DNA of 64,000 nucleotides from Bacteroides propionicifaciens DSM 19291 = JCM 14649. Lineage in GTDB: Bacteria > Bacteroidota > Bacteroidia > Bacteroidales > Bacteroidaceae. Made by a program: the position numbers and the translations under genes. Below, in pieces: positions 34,862 through 44,804 of the stretch; position 1 is the first letter of the stretch, and every line of letters begins with the position of its first letter. Below the pieces are notes generated by a model, which was not told the origin of the DNA, ran no database searches, and worked only from the letters and a program-made list of their open reading frames with translations. The stretch lies in NCBI RefSeq assembly GCF_000375405.1, contig NZ_AQWS01000017.1:1-64000 (forward strand). The letters are read 5' to 3'.

Positions 34862-35740
34862 ATGACACAAAGAAGAAACACATTAGGAAGGGGCTTAGAT
34901 GCCCTATTGTCAATGGATGAAATCAAAACTGATGGATCATCTTCTATCAATGAGATTGAGATTTCTAAGATATCTGTTAACCCCAACCAACCCAGACGAG
35001 AGTTTAACCAAGTTGCCTTGGAAGAGCTTGCTGGTTCTATTGCAGAAATCGGAATCATTCAACCCATTACCCTACGTGAGCTTTCAACTAACAGATACCA
35101 AATTATAGCAGGCGAACGTCGATTTAGAGCATCTCAAATTGCTGGTCTAACCTCAATCCCTGCATACATCCGAAAAGCTAGTGACGAAAATGTGCTAGAG
35201 ATGGCACTAATAGAGAACATTCAACGAGAAGATTTGAATGCTATCGAAGTTGCCCTAGCCTATCAAAACCTAATTGAAGAATACAGTCTAACTCAGGAAC
35301 GACTTAGCGAAAGAGTAGGAAAGAAAAGAGCTACAGTTGCCAATTACGTGCGACTACTAAAACTTCCTGCACCAGTACAAGTAGCACTTCAAAACAGACA
35401 AATCGACATGGGCCATGCCCGTGCTTTACTACCTCTTGAAAACCCAAAAGTTCAAATTAAACTACTTAAAGACATTATTGCCAATCAGTATTCTGTTCGT
35501 AAAGTAGAAGAGCTTGTTAAAGCTTTTAATGAAGGTTTATCAACTGATGAGCTAAAGAAAAAAAGAAAAACTAAATTACCTGAAGAGTTTAATATTCTTA
35601 AACAACACCTTTCAGATTTTTTCAATACAAAAGTTCAGTTAACTTGCACTGAGAAAGGAAAAGGAAAGATTAGTATTCCATTCCAGAATGATGAAGAGTT
35701 AGAAAGAATTATAGAAATATTTGATTCACTGAAAAAATAG
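34862..35740 (+). CDS. parB: Chromosome partitioning protein ParB
   Basis: This 292-residue parS-binding CTPase loads SMC and organises the origin region. It starts with the ParA-interacting RRNTLGRGLDALLS, then the ParB/Srx CTP-binding domain with the GERRFRA motif (84-90) and ENIQREDLNAIEVALAYQ, a helix-turn-helix (LSERVGKKRATVANYVRLL), and a C-terminal dimerisation segment (about 235-292). Its last codon is directly followed by the ATG of the DUF5683 gene, so translation is probably coupled. Confidence 0.95.
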   Translation: MTQRRNTLGRGLDALLSMDEIKTDGSSSINEIEISKISVNPNQPRREFNQVALEELAGSIAEIGIIQPITLRELSTNRYQIIAGERRFRASQIAGLTSIPAYIRKASDENVLEMALIENIQREDLNAIEVALAYQNLIEEYSLTQERLSERVGKKRATVANYVRLLKLPAPVQVALQNRQIDMGHARALLPLENPKVQIKLLKDIIANQYSVRKVEELVKAFNEGLSTDELKKKRKTKLPEEFNILKQHLSDFFNTKVQLTCTEKGKGKISIPFQNDEELERIIEIFDSLKK

Positions 35741-36553
35741 ATGAATATTGCGAAAAGCTTAATACATTATTTATTCTTTGCCGTTTTAACTCTTGCGCTT
35801 TTTCATACACAGAAAACTCATGCGCAAGAAGTTAAGCAACTAGAACAAGAAATAATCACGAAACAACTAGAGAGTCAACTGATGATTGATTCTCTTTTGA
35901 ACACTATAGACACTGTCCTACCTGCAAGAGTACTTATGGGTGATAGTGTCGCGCTTGCTGATAGCATCAAAGCGACTAACAAGGCATTGCTGGACAGCTT
36001 AAATGCTGCAACCCCCAAGACTCCACCAATGGAAACTGCCAACATAATAAAAGAGCAGTGGAGGCCAAACCCCACAAAAGCGACTTGGTACGCAATCGTA
36101 TTCCCTGGTGGTGGTCAAATTTATAATCGCAAGTATTGGAAATTACCTATTTTTTATGGAGGGTTCACAGGATGTGCCTATGCATTAAACTGGAATAATA
36201 CCATGTACAAAGATTATGCACAAGCTTATAGAGACCTTAAAGACAATAACCCTAATACAAATAGTTATTTAGAGTTACTGCCTCCCAATTCGAAAGACAA
36301 AGGAAGACTAGAATCTCTTCTCAAAAACAGAAAAGATCGATTCAGAAGATATCGAGATTTGAGCGTTATTGCTTTTATCGGCGTATATGTATTATCAATT
36401 ATTGATGCATATGTTGATGCCGAACTTTCAAACTTTGATATTAGTCCCGATCTAAGTATGCGAATTGAACCAGCTGTTTTCGACACAACAAACAACAACA
36501 CATCAAGAATCCAAAATAAATCAGTAGGCTTACAGTGTAAGTTTACATTTTAA
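35741..36553 (+). CDS. DUF5683 membrane protein
   Basis: This 270-residue protein has an N-terminal signal or anchor (residues 7-28, ending THAQ), a coiled, polar stretch (about 30-105), then the conserved DUF5683 core: KATWYAIVFPGGGQIYNRKYWKLP (split here as KATWYAIVFPGGGQ and IYNRKYWKLP, about 113-136), a hydrophobic helix (YGGFTGCAYALNW) and another helix near 208-228. Homologues occur beside parB and mltD in many Bacteroidetes, and no function is known. It begins at the base after the parB stop; mltD starts 14 bp after it. Confidence 0.82.
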   Translation: MNIAKSLIHYLFFAVLTLALFHTQKTHAQEVKQLEQEIITKQLESQLMIDSLLNTIDTVLPARVLMGDSVALADSIKATNKALLDSLNAATPKTPPMETANIIKEQWRPNPTKATWYAIVFPGGGQIYNRKYWKLPIFYGGFTGCAYALNWNNTMYKDYAQAYRDLKDNNPNTNSYLELLPPNSKDKGRLESLLKNRKDRFRRYRDLSVIAFIGVYVLSIIDAYVDAELSNFDISPDLSMRIEPAVFDTTNNNTSRIQNKSVGLQCKFTF

Positions 36554-36567
36554 CACAACAAGAAATA

Positions 36568-37818
36568 ATGAAGAAAGTATTGATCTACGCATTTCTCTTC
36601 ATCAGTCTATTTTCGACTAATAAATTGTATGCTCAAACGGATTCTATATCAATTGATGAAGATATAGATATTCCAGAAACGATGATATGGCCCATAGATA
36701 GTCTATTAAATGATTGGCAAATTCAGAAATATCTGAATTTGAAGAAAGAATGCACCACTGCAGTTGACAATCCATTCTTTACGGATTCTGTATATGCACA
36801 AAGACTCTCACGGATTCCAACAATAATGGATATGCCCTACAACGAGACAATCCGAAAGTTTATCGACCTATATGCTGTAAGATTAAGAAACCACGTGGCA
36901 ATCATGCTTGGAGCTAATAACTTTTATATGCCAATTTTCGAAGAGGCTTTAGATGCTTATAATTTACCACTGGAACTTAAATATCTACCCATCATTGAAT
37001 CTGCACTTAACCCCAAAGCCACATCACGAGCTGGTGCATCAGGATTATGGCAGTTCATGCTAACAACAGGTAAACACTACGGCTTAGAGACTAATAGTTT
37101 AGTGGATGAGAGAAAAGATCCTATAAAAGCAACATGGGCTGCAGCTAGATACCTGAAAGACTTACATGATATTTATAACGACTGGAATTTAGTAATTGCT
37201 GCTTACAACTGTGGACCAGGAAACATCAATAAAGCCATAAGAAGAGCTGGAGGCGAGGCCGATTACTGGACTATTTATCCTTATCTACCCAAAGAAACAC
37301 GCGGATACGTACCTGCATTCATTGCAGCCAACTACATCATGACGTATTACTGCGACCATAACATCTGTCCAATCGATGGAACCCTTCCTTTAATCAGTGA
37401 TACTATTAAGGTCAATAAAGAATTACATTTTGATCAAATTGCTGCCATTTGTCAAATCGACAAGAAAGAATTGCTTAGCTTGAATCCACAATTTAAGACC
37501 GAAGTTATACCAGGTAATAGCAAGCCTTATGATTTACGCCTACCTGTAGAGTTCATCCCTGTATTTATTGAGAATGAAGATTCAATCTATACCTATCGAA
37601 GAGACTTGCTATTCAAAATAGACGAACCTACCCCAACAGCCAAATTGAATAAATCAAAGAACGCGGCAGGTTCTACCATCTACCATAAGATAAGTAGTGG
37701 TGAAAACCTTTCGACCATTGCTTCTAAATATGGCACGACAGTAGCTAAACTGAAACAATGGAATAATTTATCCACTAACAATATACGAGCAGGCAAAACT
37801 CTCAAAATTATAAGATAA
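36568..37818 (+). CDS. mltD: Membrane-bound lytic murein transglycosylase D-like with LysM
   Basis: This 416-residue secreted peptidoglycan lyase has a signal peptide (1-22, ending YAQ). The SLT/GH23 domain (about 110-260) has catalytic Glu144 in LPIIESALNPK, then RAGASGLWQFM, AAYNCGPGN and a following KETRGYVPAFIAANYIM segment. A single LysM domain lies at about 370-415 (ISSGENLSTIASKYGT), giving peptidoglycan binding. It cleaves the MurNAc-GlcNAc bond with formation of anhydroMurNAc. It is one LysM long, compared with two or more in E. coli MltD. It lies in the par-DUF5683-mltD-rel cluster. Confidence 0.92.
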   Translation: MKKVLIYAFLFISLFSTNKLYAQTDSISIDEDIDIPETMIWPIDSLLNDWQIQKYLNLKKECTTAVDNPFFTDSVYAQRLSRIPTIMDMPYNETIRKFIDLYAVRLRNHVAIMLGANNFYMPIFEEALDAYNLPLELKYLPIIESALNPKATSRAGASGLWQFMLTTGKHYGLETNSLVDERKDPIKATWAAARYLKDLHDIYNDWNLVIAAYNCGPGNINKAIRRAGGEADYWTIYPYLPKETRGYVPAFIAANYIMTYYCDHNICPIDGTLPLISDTIKVNKELHFDQIAAICQIDKKELLSLNPQFKTEVIPGNSKPYDLRLPVEFIPVFIENEDSIYTYRRDLLFKIDEPTPTAKLNKSKNAAGSTIYHKISSGENLSTIASKYGTTVAKLKQWNNLSTNNIRAGKTLKIIR

Positions 37819-37887
37819 GGTTTTGATAACAAATTGGGATTAATCACTATTTTTGTATCTATATCAAGTTGCATAAAGCTTAATTAA

Positions 37888-40140
37888 ATGAATGAAATGA
37901 CTGACAAGGAAATGACCGAAGAGGCCATGATTCAAAATGCTTTTCAAGAGCTACTCAATGACTATCTAGCTACTAAGCATAGGAAAAGAATTGAGATAAT
38001 AACTAAAGCATTTAATTTTGCTAACGAAGCTCATAAGGGGATTCGTAGAAGATCGGGTGAGCCGTATATTCTACACCCAATTGCTGTAGCTAAAATAGTG
38101 TGCAACGAAATTGGCTTAGGTTCAACTTCAATTTGTTCTGCATTACTACACGATGTTGTTGAAGACACAGACTATACAGTCGAAGATATAGAGAATATAT
38201 TTGGCCCTAAAATTGCTCAAATCGTTGATGGACTGACCAAGATTTCGGGAGGAATCTTTGGTGAACGTGCTTCTGCTCAAGCAGAGAACTTCAAAAAGCT
38301 ACTCCTTACCATGTCTAGTGATGTGCGTGTAATCTTAATAAAGATTGCCGATCGCCTACACAACATGCGCACTCTAGGAGCAATGTTGCCAAGCAAGCAG
38401 TATAAAATTGCTGGAGAAACACTATATATATATGCTCCCCTAGCCAACCGCTTAGGGCTTTATAAGATTAAGACAGAACTTGAAAATCTAAGCTTTAAAT
38501 ATGAACACCCTCAAGAATATCAATTAATTCAGAGCAAACTCGACGAGACAGCTTCCGAACGCGAAGCAATATTTAAGAGTTTTACAACCCCTATTCGAGC
38601 CGAGCTCGATAAGATGGGTATAAAATATAAGCTAATAGCAAGGATTAAATCGACTTATTCTATCTGGAATAAAATGCAAACTAAGCATATTCCATTTGAG
38701 GAGATTTATGATATTCTCGCTGTTAGAATAATCTTCGAACCAAGAAGTCGCTCCGAAGAGTTGAACGATTGTTTTGACATTTACGTTGCGGTATCAAAGA
38801 TATATAAGCCACACCCCGATCGTTTAAGAGATTGGGTGAGTCACCCCAAAGCAAACGGATATCAAGCACTTCACATTACACTGATGGCGGGCAACGGGCA
38901 ATGGATAGAAGTCCAAATCCGTAGCGAACGCATGAATGACATTGCAGAGCAAGGCTTTGCCGCACACTGGAAATACAAAGAAGGTGGAGGTGGTGAAGAC
39001 GAGGGTGAACTAGAAAAATGGCTTAAAACAATTAAAGAGATTCTAGACGACCCACAGCCCGATGCTATGGATTTTCTAGACACCATCAAGCTTAACTTAT
39101 TTGCTTCTGAGATTTTTGTCTTCACTCCTAAGGGAGACATCAAGACAATGCCTCAAAACTCCACAGCACTCGACTTCGCATTTTCTCTGCATTCAGACAT
39201 AGGCGTACATTGTATTGGAGCAAAGGTAAACCATAAGCTTGTTCCATTGAGTCATAAATTAGAGAGTGGTGATCAAGTCGAAATATTGACTTCGGTCCAA
39301 GAAAGAGTAGAACCTTATTGGACTGGATTTGCGACAACAGCAAAAGCCAAGTCTGAGATTGCTTCGTACTTAAGAAAGAAAAATAGAATCCTTCAGATGC
39401 AAGGGGAGGAAATCTTAGTCTCTTTCTTTAAAGATATAGATATCAAGCAAGACCCTAGTTTAATAAATAAGCTGCTCCAACTCCATAATAAGAAGAATAA
39501 AGAAGATTTGACCAAAGCCATTGGCGAGGGTGAAATAATCTTAGGTCAAATCGAGAGAGAAGCTATTTATGGCAAGCAAGTTCCCACTTGGAAAAAATAC
39601 CTTACTTTTTCTTTCGGAAACAAACCCGAAAAAGAAGAAGTAATAGCCAAAGACATTCAGCCTATAGAGAGCAAAATAGATACTAAAAAGACACTATTAC
39701 TAAAGGCAGATGAACTCAATACAACCTACCAGTTGGCAAGTTGTTGTCACCCGATTCCTGGAGATCCGGTTTTGGGATATCTAGATGAAAACAGACATCT
39801 GTTTATCCACAAGAGACAATGTCCTGTAGCTACCAGACTCAAAAGTAGTTTTGGAAATCGAATCCTAGCCACAGCGTGGGATGAGAAATACAACAATATC
39901 TTTCCTATTATTATTTACATAAAAGGAATTGACAGCTTAGGACTATTATCAGATATTACTGAAGTGTTCTCGAAGAAACTGAACATCAACATCCGAGATA
40001 TCAAGTTTAATACCGAAGATGGTATATTTGAGGGAAGAGTGAAAGTCAACGTACAAAATGTTGATGATGTAAATCAAATTTATACTGAGCTCAAGAAGAT
40101 TCCTAGCATCAAACAAGTATCACGTATTGAGGAAGAGTAA
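37888..40140 (+). CDS. rel: Bifunctional (p)ppGpp synthetase/hydrolase (Rel/SpoT)
   Basis: This 750-residue stringent-response enzyme has an HD hydrolase domain with intact HDVVEDTD (His88/Asp89) and ADRLHNMRTL, so ppGpp hydrolysis should work. The synthetase domain has RIKSTYSIWNKMQ and, in the substrate loop, DRLRDW, resembling the basic RxKD type of bifunctional Rel rather than the acidic EXDD of monofunctional RelA. TGS (about 405-465), helical, zinc-finger (SCCHPIPGDP) and ACT domains follow. The gene ends exactly where the convergent merR-type gene ends, with no spacer. Confidence 0.95.
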   Translation: MNEMTDKEMTEEAMIQNAFQELLNDYLATKHRKRIEIITKAFNFANEAHKGIRRRSGEPYILHPIAVAKIVCNEIGLGSTSICSALLHDVVEDTDYTVEDIENIFGPKIAQIVDGLTKISGGIFGERASAQAENFKKLLLTMSSDVRVILIKIADRLHNMRTLGAMLPSKQYKIAGETLYIYAPLANRLGLYKIKTELENLSFKYEHPQEYQLIQSKLDETASEREAIFKSFTTPIRAELDKMGIKYKLIARIKSTYSIWNKMQTKHIPFEEIYDILAVRIIFEPRSRSEELNDCFDIYVAVSKIYKPHPDRLRDWVSHPKANGYQALHITLMAGNGQWIEVQIRSERMNDIAEQGFAAHWKYKEGGGGEDEGELEKWLKTIKEILDDPQPDAMDFLDTIKLNLFASEIFVFTPKGDIKTMPQNSTALDFAFSLHSDIGVHCIGAKVNHKLVPLSHKLESGDQVEILTSVQERVEPYWTGFATTAKAKSEIASYLRKKNRILQMQGEEILVSFFKDIDIKQDPSLINKLLQLHNKKNKEDLTKAIGEGEIILGQIEREAIYGKQVPTWKKYLTFSFGNKPEKEEVIAKDIQPIESKIDTKKTLLLKADELNTTYQLASCCHPIPGDPVLGYLDENRHLFIHKRQCPVATRLKSSFGNRILATAWDEKYNNIFPIIIYIKGIDSLGLLSDITEVFSKKLNINIRDIKFNTEDGIFEGRVKVNVQNVDDVNQIYTELKKIPSIKQVSRIEEE

Positions 40141-40548
40141 TTAGGGGCGGTCAAGCTCCTGTCTCATAGCAACCAACTCTTGTCTTATTGTTTTTAAGTG
40201 TTTAAGCATATCGTATGCCGAAAGAGTTTCTTGTGGGTTTTGGGCTAACTTATTCTTGGCTCCTGCCAAAGTCATCCCCTTAACCTTAACTAACTGATAT
40301 ATCAACCCTACATTTTTAATATCTGCTTTGGTATAAAAGCGTGTCCCTCCCTTATTGGTTTTGGGTCGTAAGATAGGAAACTTACGCTCCCAATAACGAA
40401 GTAAAGACTCGTTTACTTCAAACATTTTTGCAACCTCTCCGATCGAGTGATAAAGCTTGAAATCGTCCTTCTCTAACTCCTCTTTTACACGAGCTGTAAT
40501 TTCGTTTTCAGATTCTTGAGGTATCTCCTTGAGCATTGAGTCGTCCAT
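40141..40548 (-). CDS. MerR-family transcriptional regulator
   Basis: This 135-residue protein has a central MerR winged helix (about 34-102): SIGEVAKMFEVNESLLRYWERKFPILRP, here split as SIGEVAKMFEV and NESLLRYWERKF, then GGTRFYTKADI. A C-terminal coiled coil (about 108-135) probably mediates dimerisation. There is no metal-binding cysteine set or drug-binding domain, so the effector is unknown; the family is conserved next to rel and alaS in Bacteroides. It is convergent with rel (stop codons abut) and divergent from alaS. Confidence 0.88.
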   Translation of the reverse strand: MDDSMLKEIPQESENEITARVKEELEKDDFKLYHSIGEVAKMFEVNESLLRYWERKFPILRPKTNKGGTRFYTKADIKNVGLIYQLVKVKGMTLAGAKNKLAQNPQETLSAYDMLKHLKTIRQELVAMRQELDRP

Positions 40549-40661
40549 AATTATTCTATATTATACTTTTTAGCAAAGTTTAGTACCTAATAGATAGCGT
40601 AGCCACAGAGCTACGTCTCTAATTTATTCACTATTATAGTTACAAAAATAATAAAACAAGC

Positions 40662-40669
40662 TATCTTTG
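40662..40669 (+). promoter_or_regulatory. -7 box of alaS
   Basis: TATCTTTG ends at 40669, so transcription starts a few bases later. It therefore excludes the in-frame GTG at 40669 as the alaS start and favours ATG 40717, leaving a leader of about 40 nt. Confidence 0.6.
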
Positions 40670-40716
40670 TGCATCCTTTCATAAAGAATATTAACCTCGA
40701 GGATAGAGATATAGAT

Positions 40717-43338
40717 ATGATGACTGCAAAAGAAATTAGAGAATCATTTAAGCAATTCTTTGAGTCTAAAGGACACCAAATTGTACCTTCGGCTCCAATG
40801 GTAATTAAAGATGACCCCACATTGATGTTTACAAATGCGGGTATGAATCAATTCAAAGATATAATTTTGGGGAACCAACCCGCAAAATATAAAAGAGTCG
40901 CCGATTCTCAAAAATGTCTTCGTGTAAGTGGTAAGCATAACGACCTCGAAGAGGTAGGACACGATACATACCACCACACCATGTTCGAAATGCTAGGTAA
41001 CTGGTCTTTCGGCGATTATTTTAAGAAAGAAGCTATTGAATGGGCTTGGGAATATCTTGTAGATGTTCTAAAACTTGACCCTAACAGACTTTATGCCTCT
41101 GTATTTGAAGGCAGCCCCGAAGATGGACTAGGTAGAGACGAAGAAGCAGCGACCCTATGGGAGCAATTCCTTCCGAAAGACCAAATCATCAACGGTAACA
41201 AGCACGACAATTTTTGGGAAATGGGTGATACAGGTCCTTGTGGACCTTGCTCAGAAATCCACATCGATTTACGTACTGACGAAGAAAGAAAAGCTGTAGC
41301 AGGTAGAGATTTAGTAAATAACGACCACCCACAAGTGGTTGAGATTTGGAATCTTGTATTTATGCAGTTCAATCGTAAAGCTGATGGTTCGCTAGTAGGC
41401 TTACCCCATAAAGTAATTGACACAGGAATGGGGTTTGAGCGTCTTTGCATGGCTATGCAACATAAGACTTCAAACTACGACACTGATGTCTTCCAGCCAC
41501 TAATTCAAAAGATAGCAAGCCTATCTAATAATAAATACGGACAAGACGAGAAGAAAGACATTGCTATGCGTGTTATCTCTGATCATATCCGCACAATCGC
41601 ATTCTCTATTGCTGATGGTCAACTTCCATCCAATGCTAAAGCTGGTTATGTTATTCGTCGAATTCTACGCCGTGCAGTACGCTACGGTTACACTTTCCTT
41701 AATCAAAGATCGGCTTTTATGTATAAGCTATTGCCTGTACTTAATGAAAGTATGGGTGATGCATACCCAGAGTTAATTGCTCAAAAAACACTGATTGAGA
41801 AAGTAATAAAAGAAGAAGAAGAATCATTCTTGCATACTCTGGAAACAGGTATTCAATTGTTAGAAAAGACAATTGCAGAATCTCGCAAAAACAAGCAAAC
41901 CGAAGTTAGTGGCACAGAAACTTTTACGCTGTACGATACTTACGGCTTCCCTCTTGACTTGACAGAACTTATCCTTCGTGAAAATGGCATGACAGCTGAC
42001 CTAAAAGGCTTTGAAGCAGAAATGCAAAAGCAAAAAGATAGGGCTCGTAATGCAGCAAGTATTGAAGCATCGGACTGGGTTGAAATAAAACCAGGAACAA
42101 CCGAGTTTGTAGGTTACGATTTCACAGAATACGAAACATCTATACTACGCTATAGAAAAGTAACTCAAAAGAAAAACACGTTCTATCAAATCGTACTTGC
42201 TCAGACTCCTTTCTACGCAGAAAGTGGTGGACAAGTCGGAGATGTTGGTGTACTAGTTAACGAAGAGGAAACTATCGAGATCATTGATACTAAAAAAGAA
42301 AATAACTTAGCGATTCATATAACCAACGAGTTGCCTAAAAACATTGAAGCTGAGTTCATGGCTTGTGTAGACAGAGAGAAAAGAGCTGCATCTGCTGCCA
42401 ACCACTCTGCTACTCACTTGCTAGATCAAGCGTTAAGAGAAGTTTTAGGTGTACATGTTGAGCAAAAAGGATCTCTAGTAACTCCAGACTTCCTTCGCTT
42501 TGACTTTGCACATTTTCAAAAAGTTAGCAATGAAGAGATGCGTGAAATCGAGACACTAATCAACGAAAGAATTCGCGAGAACATCAACCTAACAGAATTC
42601 CGCAGTATTCCAATCCAAGAAGCTAGAGACCTAGGTGCGATAGCTCTTTTTGGTGAAAAATATGGTGAAGAAGTTCGAGTTATTCAATTCGAAGATTCGA
42701 TAGAATTCTGTGGTGGTATACACGTTCCTGCAACAGGAAGCATTGGTATTTTCAAAATAATATCTGAAGGTTCTATAGCATCTGGTATTCGTCGTATTGA
42801 GGCCTGGACAGGAGCTAAAGTAGAGAAGATGATCTATGAGGTAGAAGATACACTTAAAGGATTAAGATCTTTATTCAATAATACGCCTAACCTAGTTTCT
42901 ACAATAGAGAAACATATCGAAGAGAACTCTAAGCTTAAAAAGACAGTCGAAGACTTCTTGAAAGAGAAAGAGATCATGATTAAGCAAAACTTAATTAAAA
43001 AGATTGAAGTTATTAACGGCGTCAAGGTTATTCGCTTTGTAAGTGAAATCCCTGCAGAGTCGGTTAAGAACATCGCCTTCCAATTGCGTTCTGAAATTGA
43101 AGATAATTTATTCTTCGTAGCAGGAAGCAGTGATAGTGGCAAACCAATGCTAACGGTTATGATGAGTGACGATTTAGTTGAGTCTGGATTAAAAGCTGGT
43201 GACCTAGTTCGCCAAGCAGCCAAACTAATCCAAGGTGGTGGCGGTGGCCAGGCGCATTTTGCGACTGCTGGAGGCAAAAACAAAGATGGCTTACATGAAG
43301 CTGTAGCTAAAGTTTTAGAACTCGCTAAGCTTAGCTAA
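40717..43338 (+). CDS. alaS: Alanyl-tRNA synthetase
   Basis: This class II synthetase charges tRNA-Ala and edits Ser or Gly. I choose ATG 40717 (873 residues, [15 protein letters not shown]) because the longer frame's GTG at 40669 overlaps the -7 box and Bacteroides AlaS starts M-x-TAKE. The catalytic core shows [19 protein letters not shown] (split: [10 protein letters not shown] and [17 protein letters not shown]), [18 protein letters not shown] and GMGFERL. The editing domain has HSATH and FCGGIHV zinc ligands. The C-terminal DHHA1 domain has the glycine-rich [14 protein letters not shown]. All motifs are intact. Confidence 0.96.
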   Translation: MMTAKEIRESFKQFFESKGHQIVPSAPMVIKDDPTLMFTNAGMNQFKDIILGNQPAKYKRVADSQKCLRVSGKHNDLEEVGHDTYHHTMFEMLGNWSFGDYFKKEAIEWAWEYLVDVLKLDPNRLYASVFEGSPEDGLGRDEEAATLWEQFLPKDQIINGNKHDNFWEMGDTGPCGPCSEIHIDLRTDEERKAVAGRDLVNNDHPQVVEIWNLVFMQFNRKADGSLVGLPHKVIDTGMGFERLCMAMQHKTSNYDTDVFQPLIQKIASLSNNKYGQDEKKDIAMRVISDHIRTIAFSIADGQLPSNAKAGYVIRRILRRAVRYGYTFLNQRSAFMYKLLPVLNESMGDAYPELIAQKTLIEKVIKEEEESFLHTLETGIQLLEKTIAESRKNKQTEVSGTETFTLYDTYGFPLDLTELILRENGMTADLKGFEAEMQKQKDRARNAASIEASDWVEIKPGTTEFVGYDFTEYETSILRYRKVTQKKNTFYQIVLAQTPFYAESGGQVGDVGVLVNEEETIEIIDTKKENNLAIHITNELPKNIEAEFMACVDREKRAASAANHSATHLLDQALREVLGVHVEQKGSLVTPDFLRFDFAHFQKVSNEEMREIETLINERIRENINLTEFRSIPIQEARDLGAIALFGEKYGEEVRVIQFEDSIEFCGGIHVPATGSIGIFKIISEGSIASGIRRIEAWTGAKVEKMIYEVEDTLKGLRSLFNNTPNLVSTIEKHIEENSKLKKTVEDFLKEKEIMIKQNLIKKIEVINGVKVIRFVSEIPAESVKNIAFQLRSEIEDNLFFVAGSSDSGKPMLTVMMSDDLVESGLKAGDLVRQAAKLIQGGGGGQAHFATAGGKNKDGLHEAVAKVLELAKLS

Positions 43339-43382
43339 GGCACATGCACGAAACTCTAGCTGAGCATTAAATTAGTTAGTAG

Positions 43383-43442
43383 CGACTTATAAAAAAGAAC
43401 GGACTATAGAATATTCTATAGTCCGTTCTTTTTTATAAGTCG
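43383..43442. terminator. 60-bp perfect palindrome, bidirectional terminator
   Basis: A perfect palindrome with 30-bp arms (centre between 43412 and 43413, GAAT/ATTC) contains an A-run in the left arm and a T-run in the right. It separates the converging alaS and rseP genes. The RNA stem must open a 3-5 nt loop in the centre. Confidence 0.85.
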
Positions 43443-43451
43443 AGCCTCTTT

Positions 43452-44768
43452 TTAGAAGAAGAATCGCAATACATCATTTAAGTTAGCCCAGATTAGTAGG
43501 GTAAATAAGATCAACATACCTACTACTTGTGCACGCTCAAGGAACTTATCACTTGGTTTACGCCCTGTAACAATTTCGTAGAGTAAGAATAGCACGTGAC
43601 CACCATCAAGAGCTGGAATCGGTAGGATATTCATAAATGCTAAAATAATAGACAACAGTGCTGTCATATTCCAAAAAGCGAGCCAGTTCCATTCGGCGGG
43701 GAAGAAACTACCAATAGCACCAAAGCCACCAAGTTGCTTCACACCTTCTTTTGAGAAAACATGCTTCATGCTGTTTGCATAGTTAGCGAGTGTGTTTACT
43801 CCCAATTTAGCACCAGCAGGAATTGATGCTAGCAATGAATACTCTTGCTTTTGGAATGGGATATTTTGAATACCTATACCCAACAGAAAAGTTGAGTCAG
43901 CTTTCAGGCTTAAATCAAGTTTATCCGCCCCACGATAAGCCTCAACATTGAAGTCGTAAACTTGCTGTTCTTTGAGCTGACTTAAAGCATCAAGGATATC
44001 AAACCAAGAAGCAACTTCTACTCCATTAATAGCAACAAGACTATCTCCTACTGCCAAGCCTGCTTTGCTCGCAGGATAATCGGGGTTAACTGTACCTAGC
44101 TTGGTCGAGTAACGAATACTTGCAAAAGAGGTTCCATCCGCCATTAATTTTTGCATAAAGTCTTCAGGAATATAGACTGAAGATTCTTGTCCATTACGCA
44201 AAACCGTTACTTGACGTGCATCAACTACTGATGAAACAACGTTTGAGCCATATTTACCGAAAGGCACACCATCAGCAGATAAGAGAATATCTCCATCTTG
44301 GAATCCTACTTCATGAGCTGCTTCATTGAACTCCATACCATTAGGTATCTCAGAGGTTTCAATATAAGTTTCACCCCAAGTAAATAGCATTCCTGCATAT
44401 ATAATTAGCGCCAAGATAAAGTTAAAGCATACACCACCAACCATAATCAACAAACGTTGCCATGCTGGCTTAGAGCGAAACTCCCAAGGTTTTGCAGGTT
44501 GACTCATCTGTTCGGTATCCATCGACTCGTCAATCATACCCGAAATTTTACAATAACCTCCCAAAGGCAGCCAGCCTAAAACATACTCCGTATCGCTATT
44601 CTTTGGTTTATACTTGAAGAGTTTAAACCAAGGGTGGAAGAAAACACAAAATGTTTCTACACGGACTTTGAATAAACGTGCAAACAGAAAGTGTCCTCCC
44701 TCATGAACAATGACAAGGAGAGATAAGCTCATCATCAATTGCAGTGCCTTTATTAAAAATATTTCCAT
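43452..44768 (-). CDS. rseP: Site-2 zinc protease RseP
   Basis: This 438-residue intramembrane metalloprotease (M50B) cuts anti-sigma factors and signal-peptide remnants. The zinc site HEGGH (22-26) is in the first helix and the third ligand in LPIPALDGGH near 379-388. Two PDZ domains lie between them (about 125-180 and 205-285). The hydrophobic segments agree with four helices. Length matches Bacteroidetes RseP (about 450). It follows dxr by 36 bp on the same strand, a conserved pair. Confidence 0.94.
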   Translation of the reverse strand: MEIFLIKALQLMMSLSLLVIVHEGGHFLFARLFKVRVETFCVFFHPWFKLFKYKPKNSDTEYVLGWLPLGGYCKISGMIDESMDTEQMSQPAKPWEFRSKPAWQRLLIMVGGVCFNFILALIIYAGMLFTWGETYIETSEIPNGMEFNEAAHEVGFQDGDILLSADGVPFGKYGSNVVSSVVDARQVTVLRNGQESSVYIPEDFMQKLMADGTSFASIRYSTKLGTVNPDYPASKAGLAVGDSLVAINGVEVASWFDILDALSQLKEQQVYDFNVEAYRGADKLDLSLKADSTFLLGIGIQNIPFQKQEYSLLASIPAGAKLGVNTLANYANSMKHVFSKEGVKQLGGFGAIGSFFPAEWNWLAFWNMTALLSIILAFMNILPIPALDGGHVLFLLYEIVTGRKPSDKFLERAQVVGMLILFTLLIWANLNDVLRFFF

Positions 44769-44804
44769 TATAATTATAGTCTGTTAATTTGTATTCTAAT
44801 TTAC

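Noticed and set aside
42834-43283. 149-codon open frame antisense to alaS
   Set aside because: It lies fully within the strongly conserved alaS frame; its composition (Ser/Leu-rich, no domain) is typical of a shadow frame.
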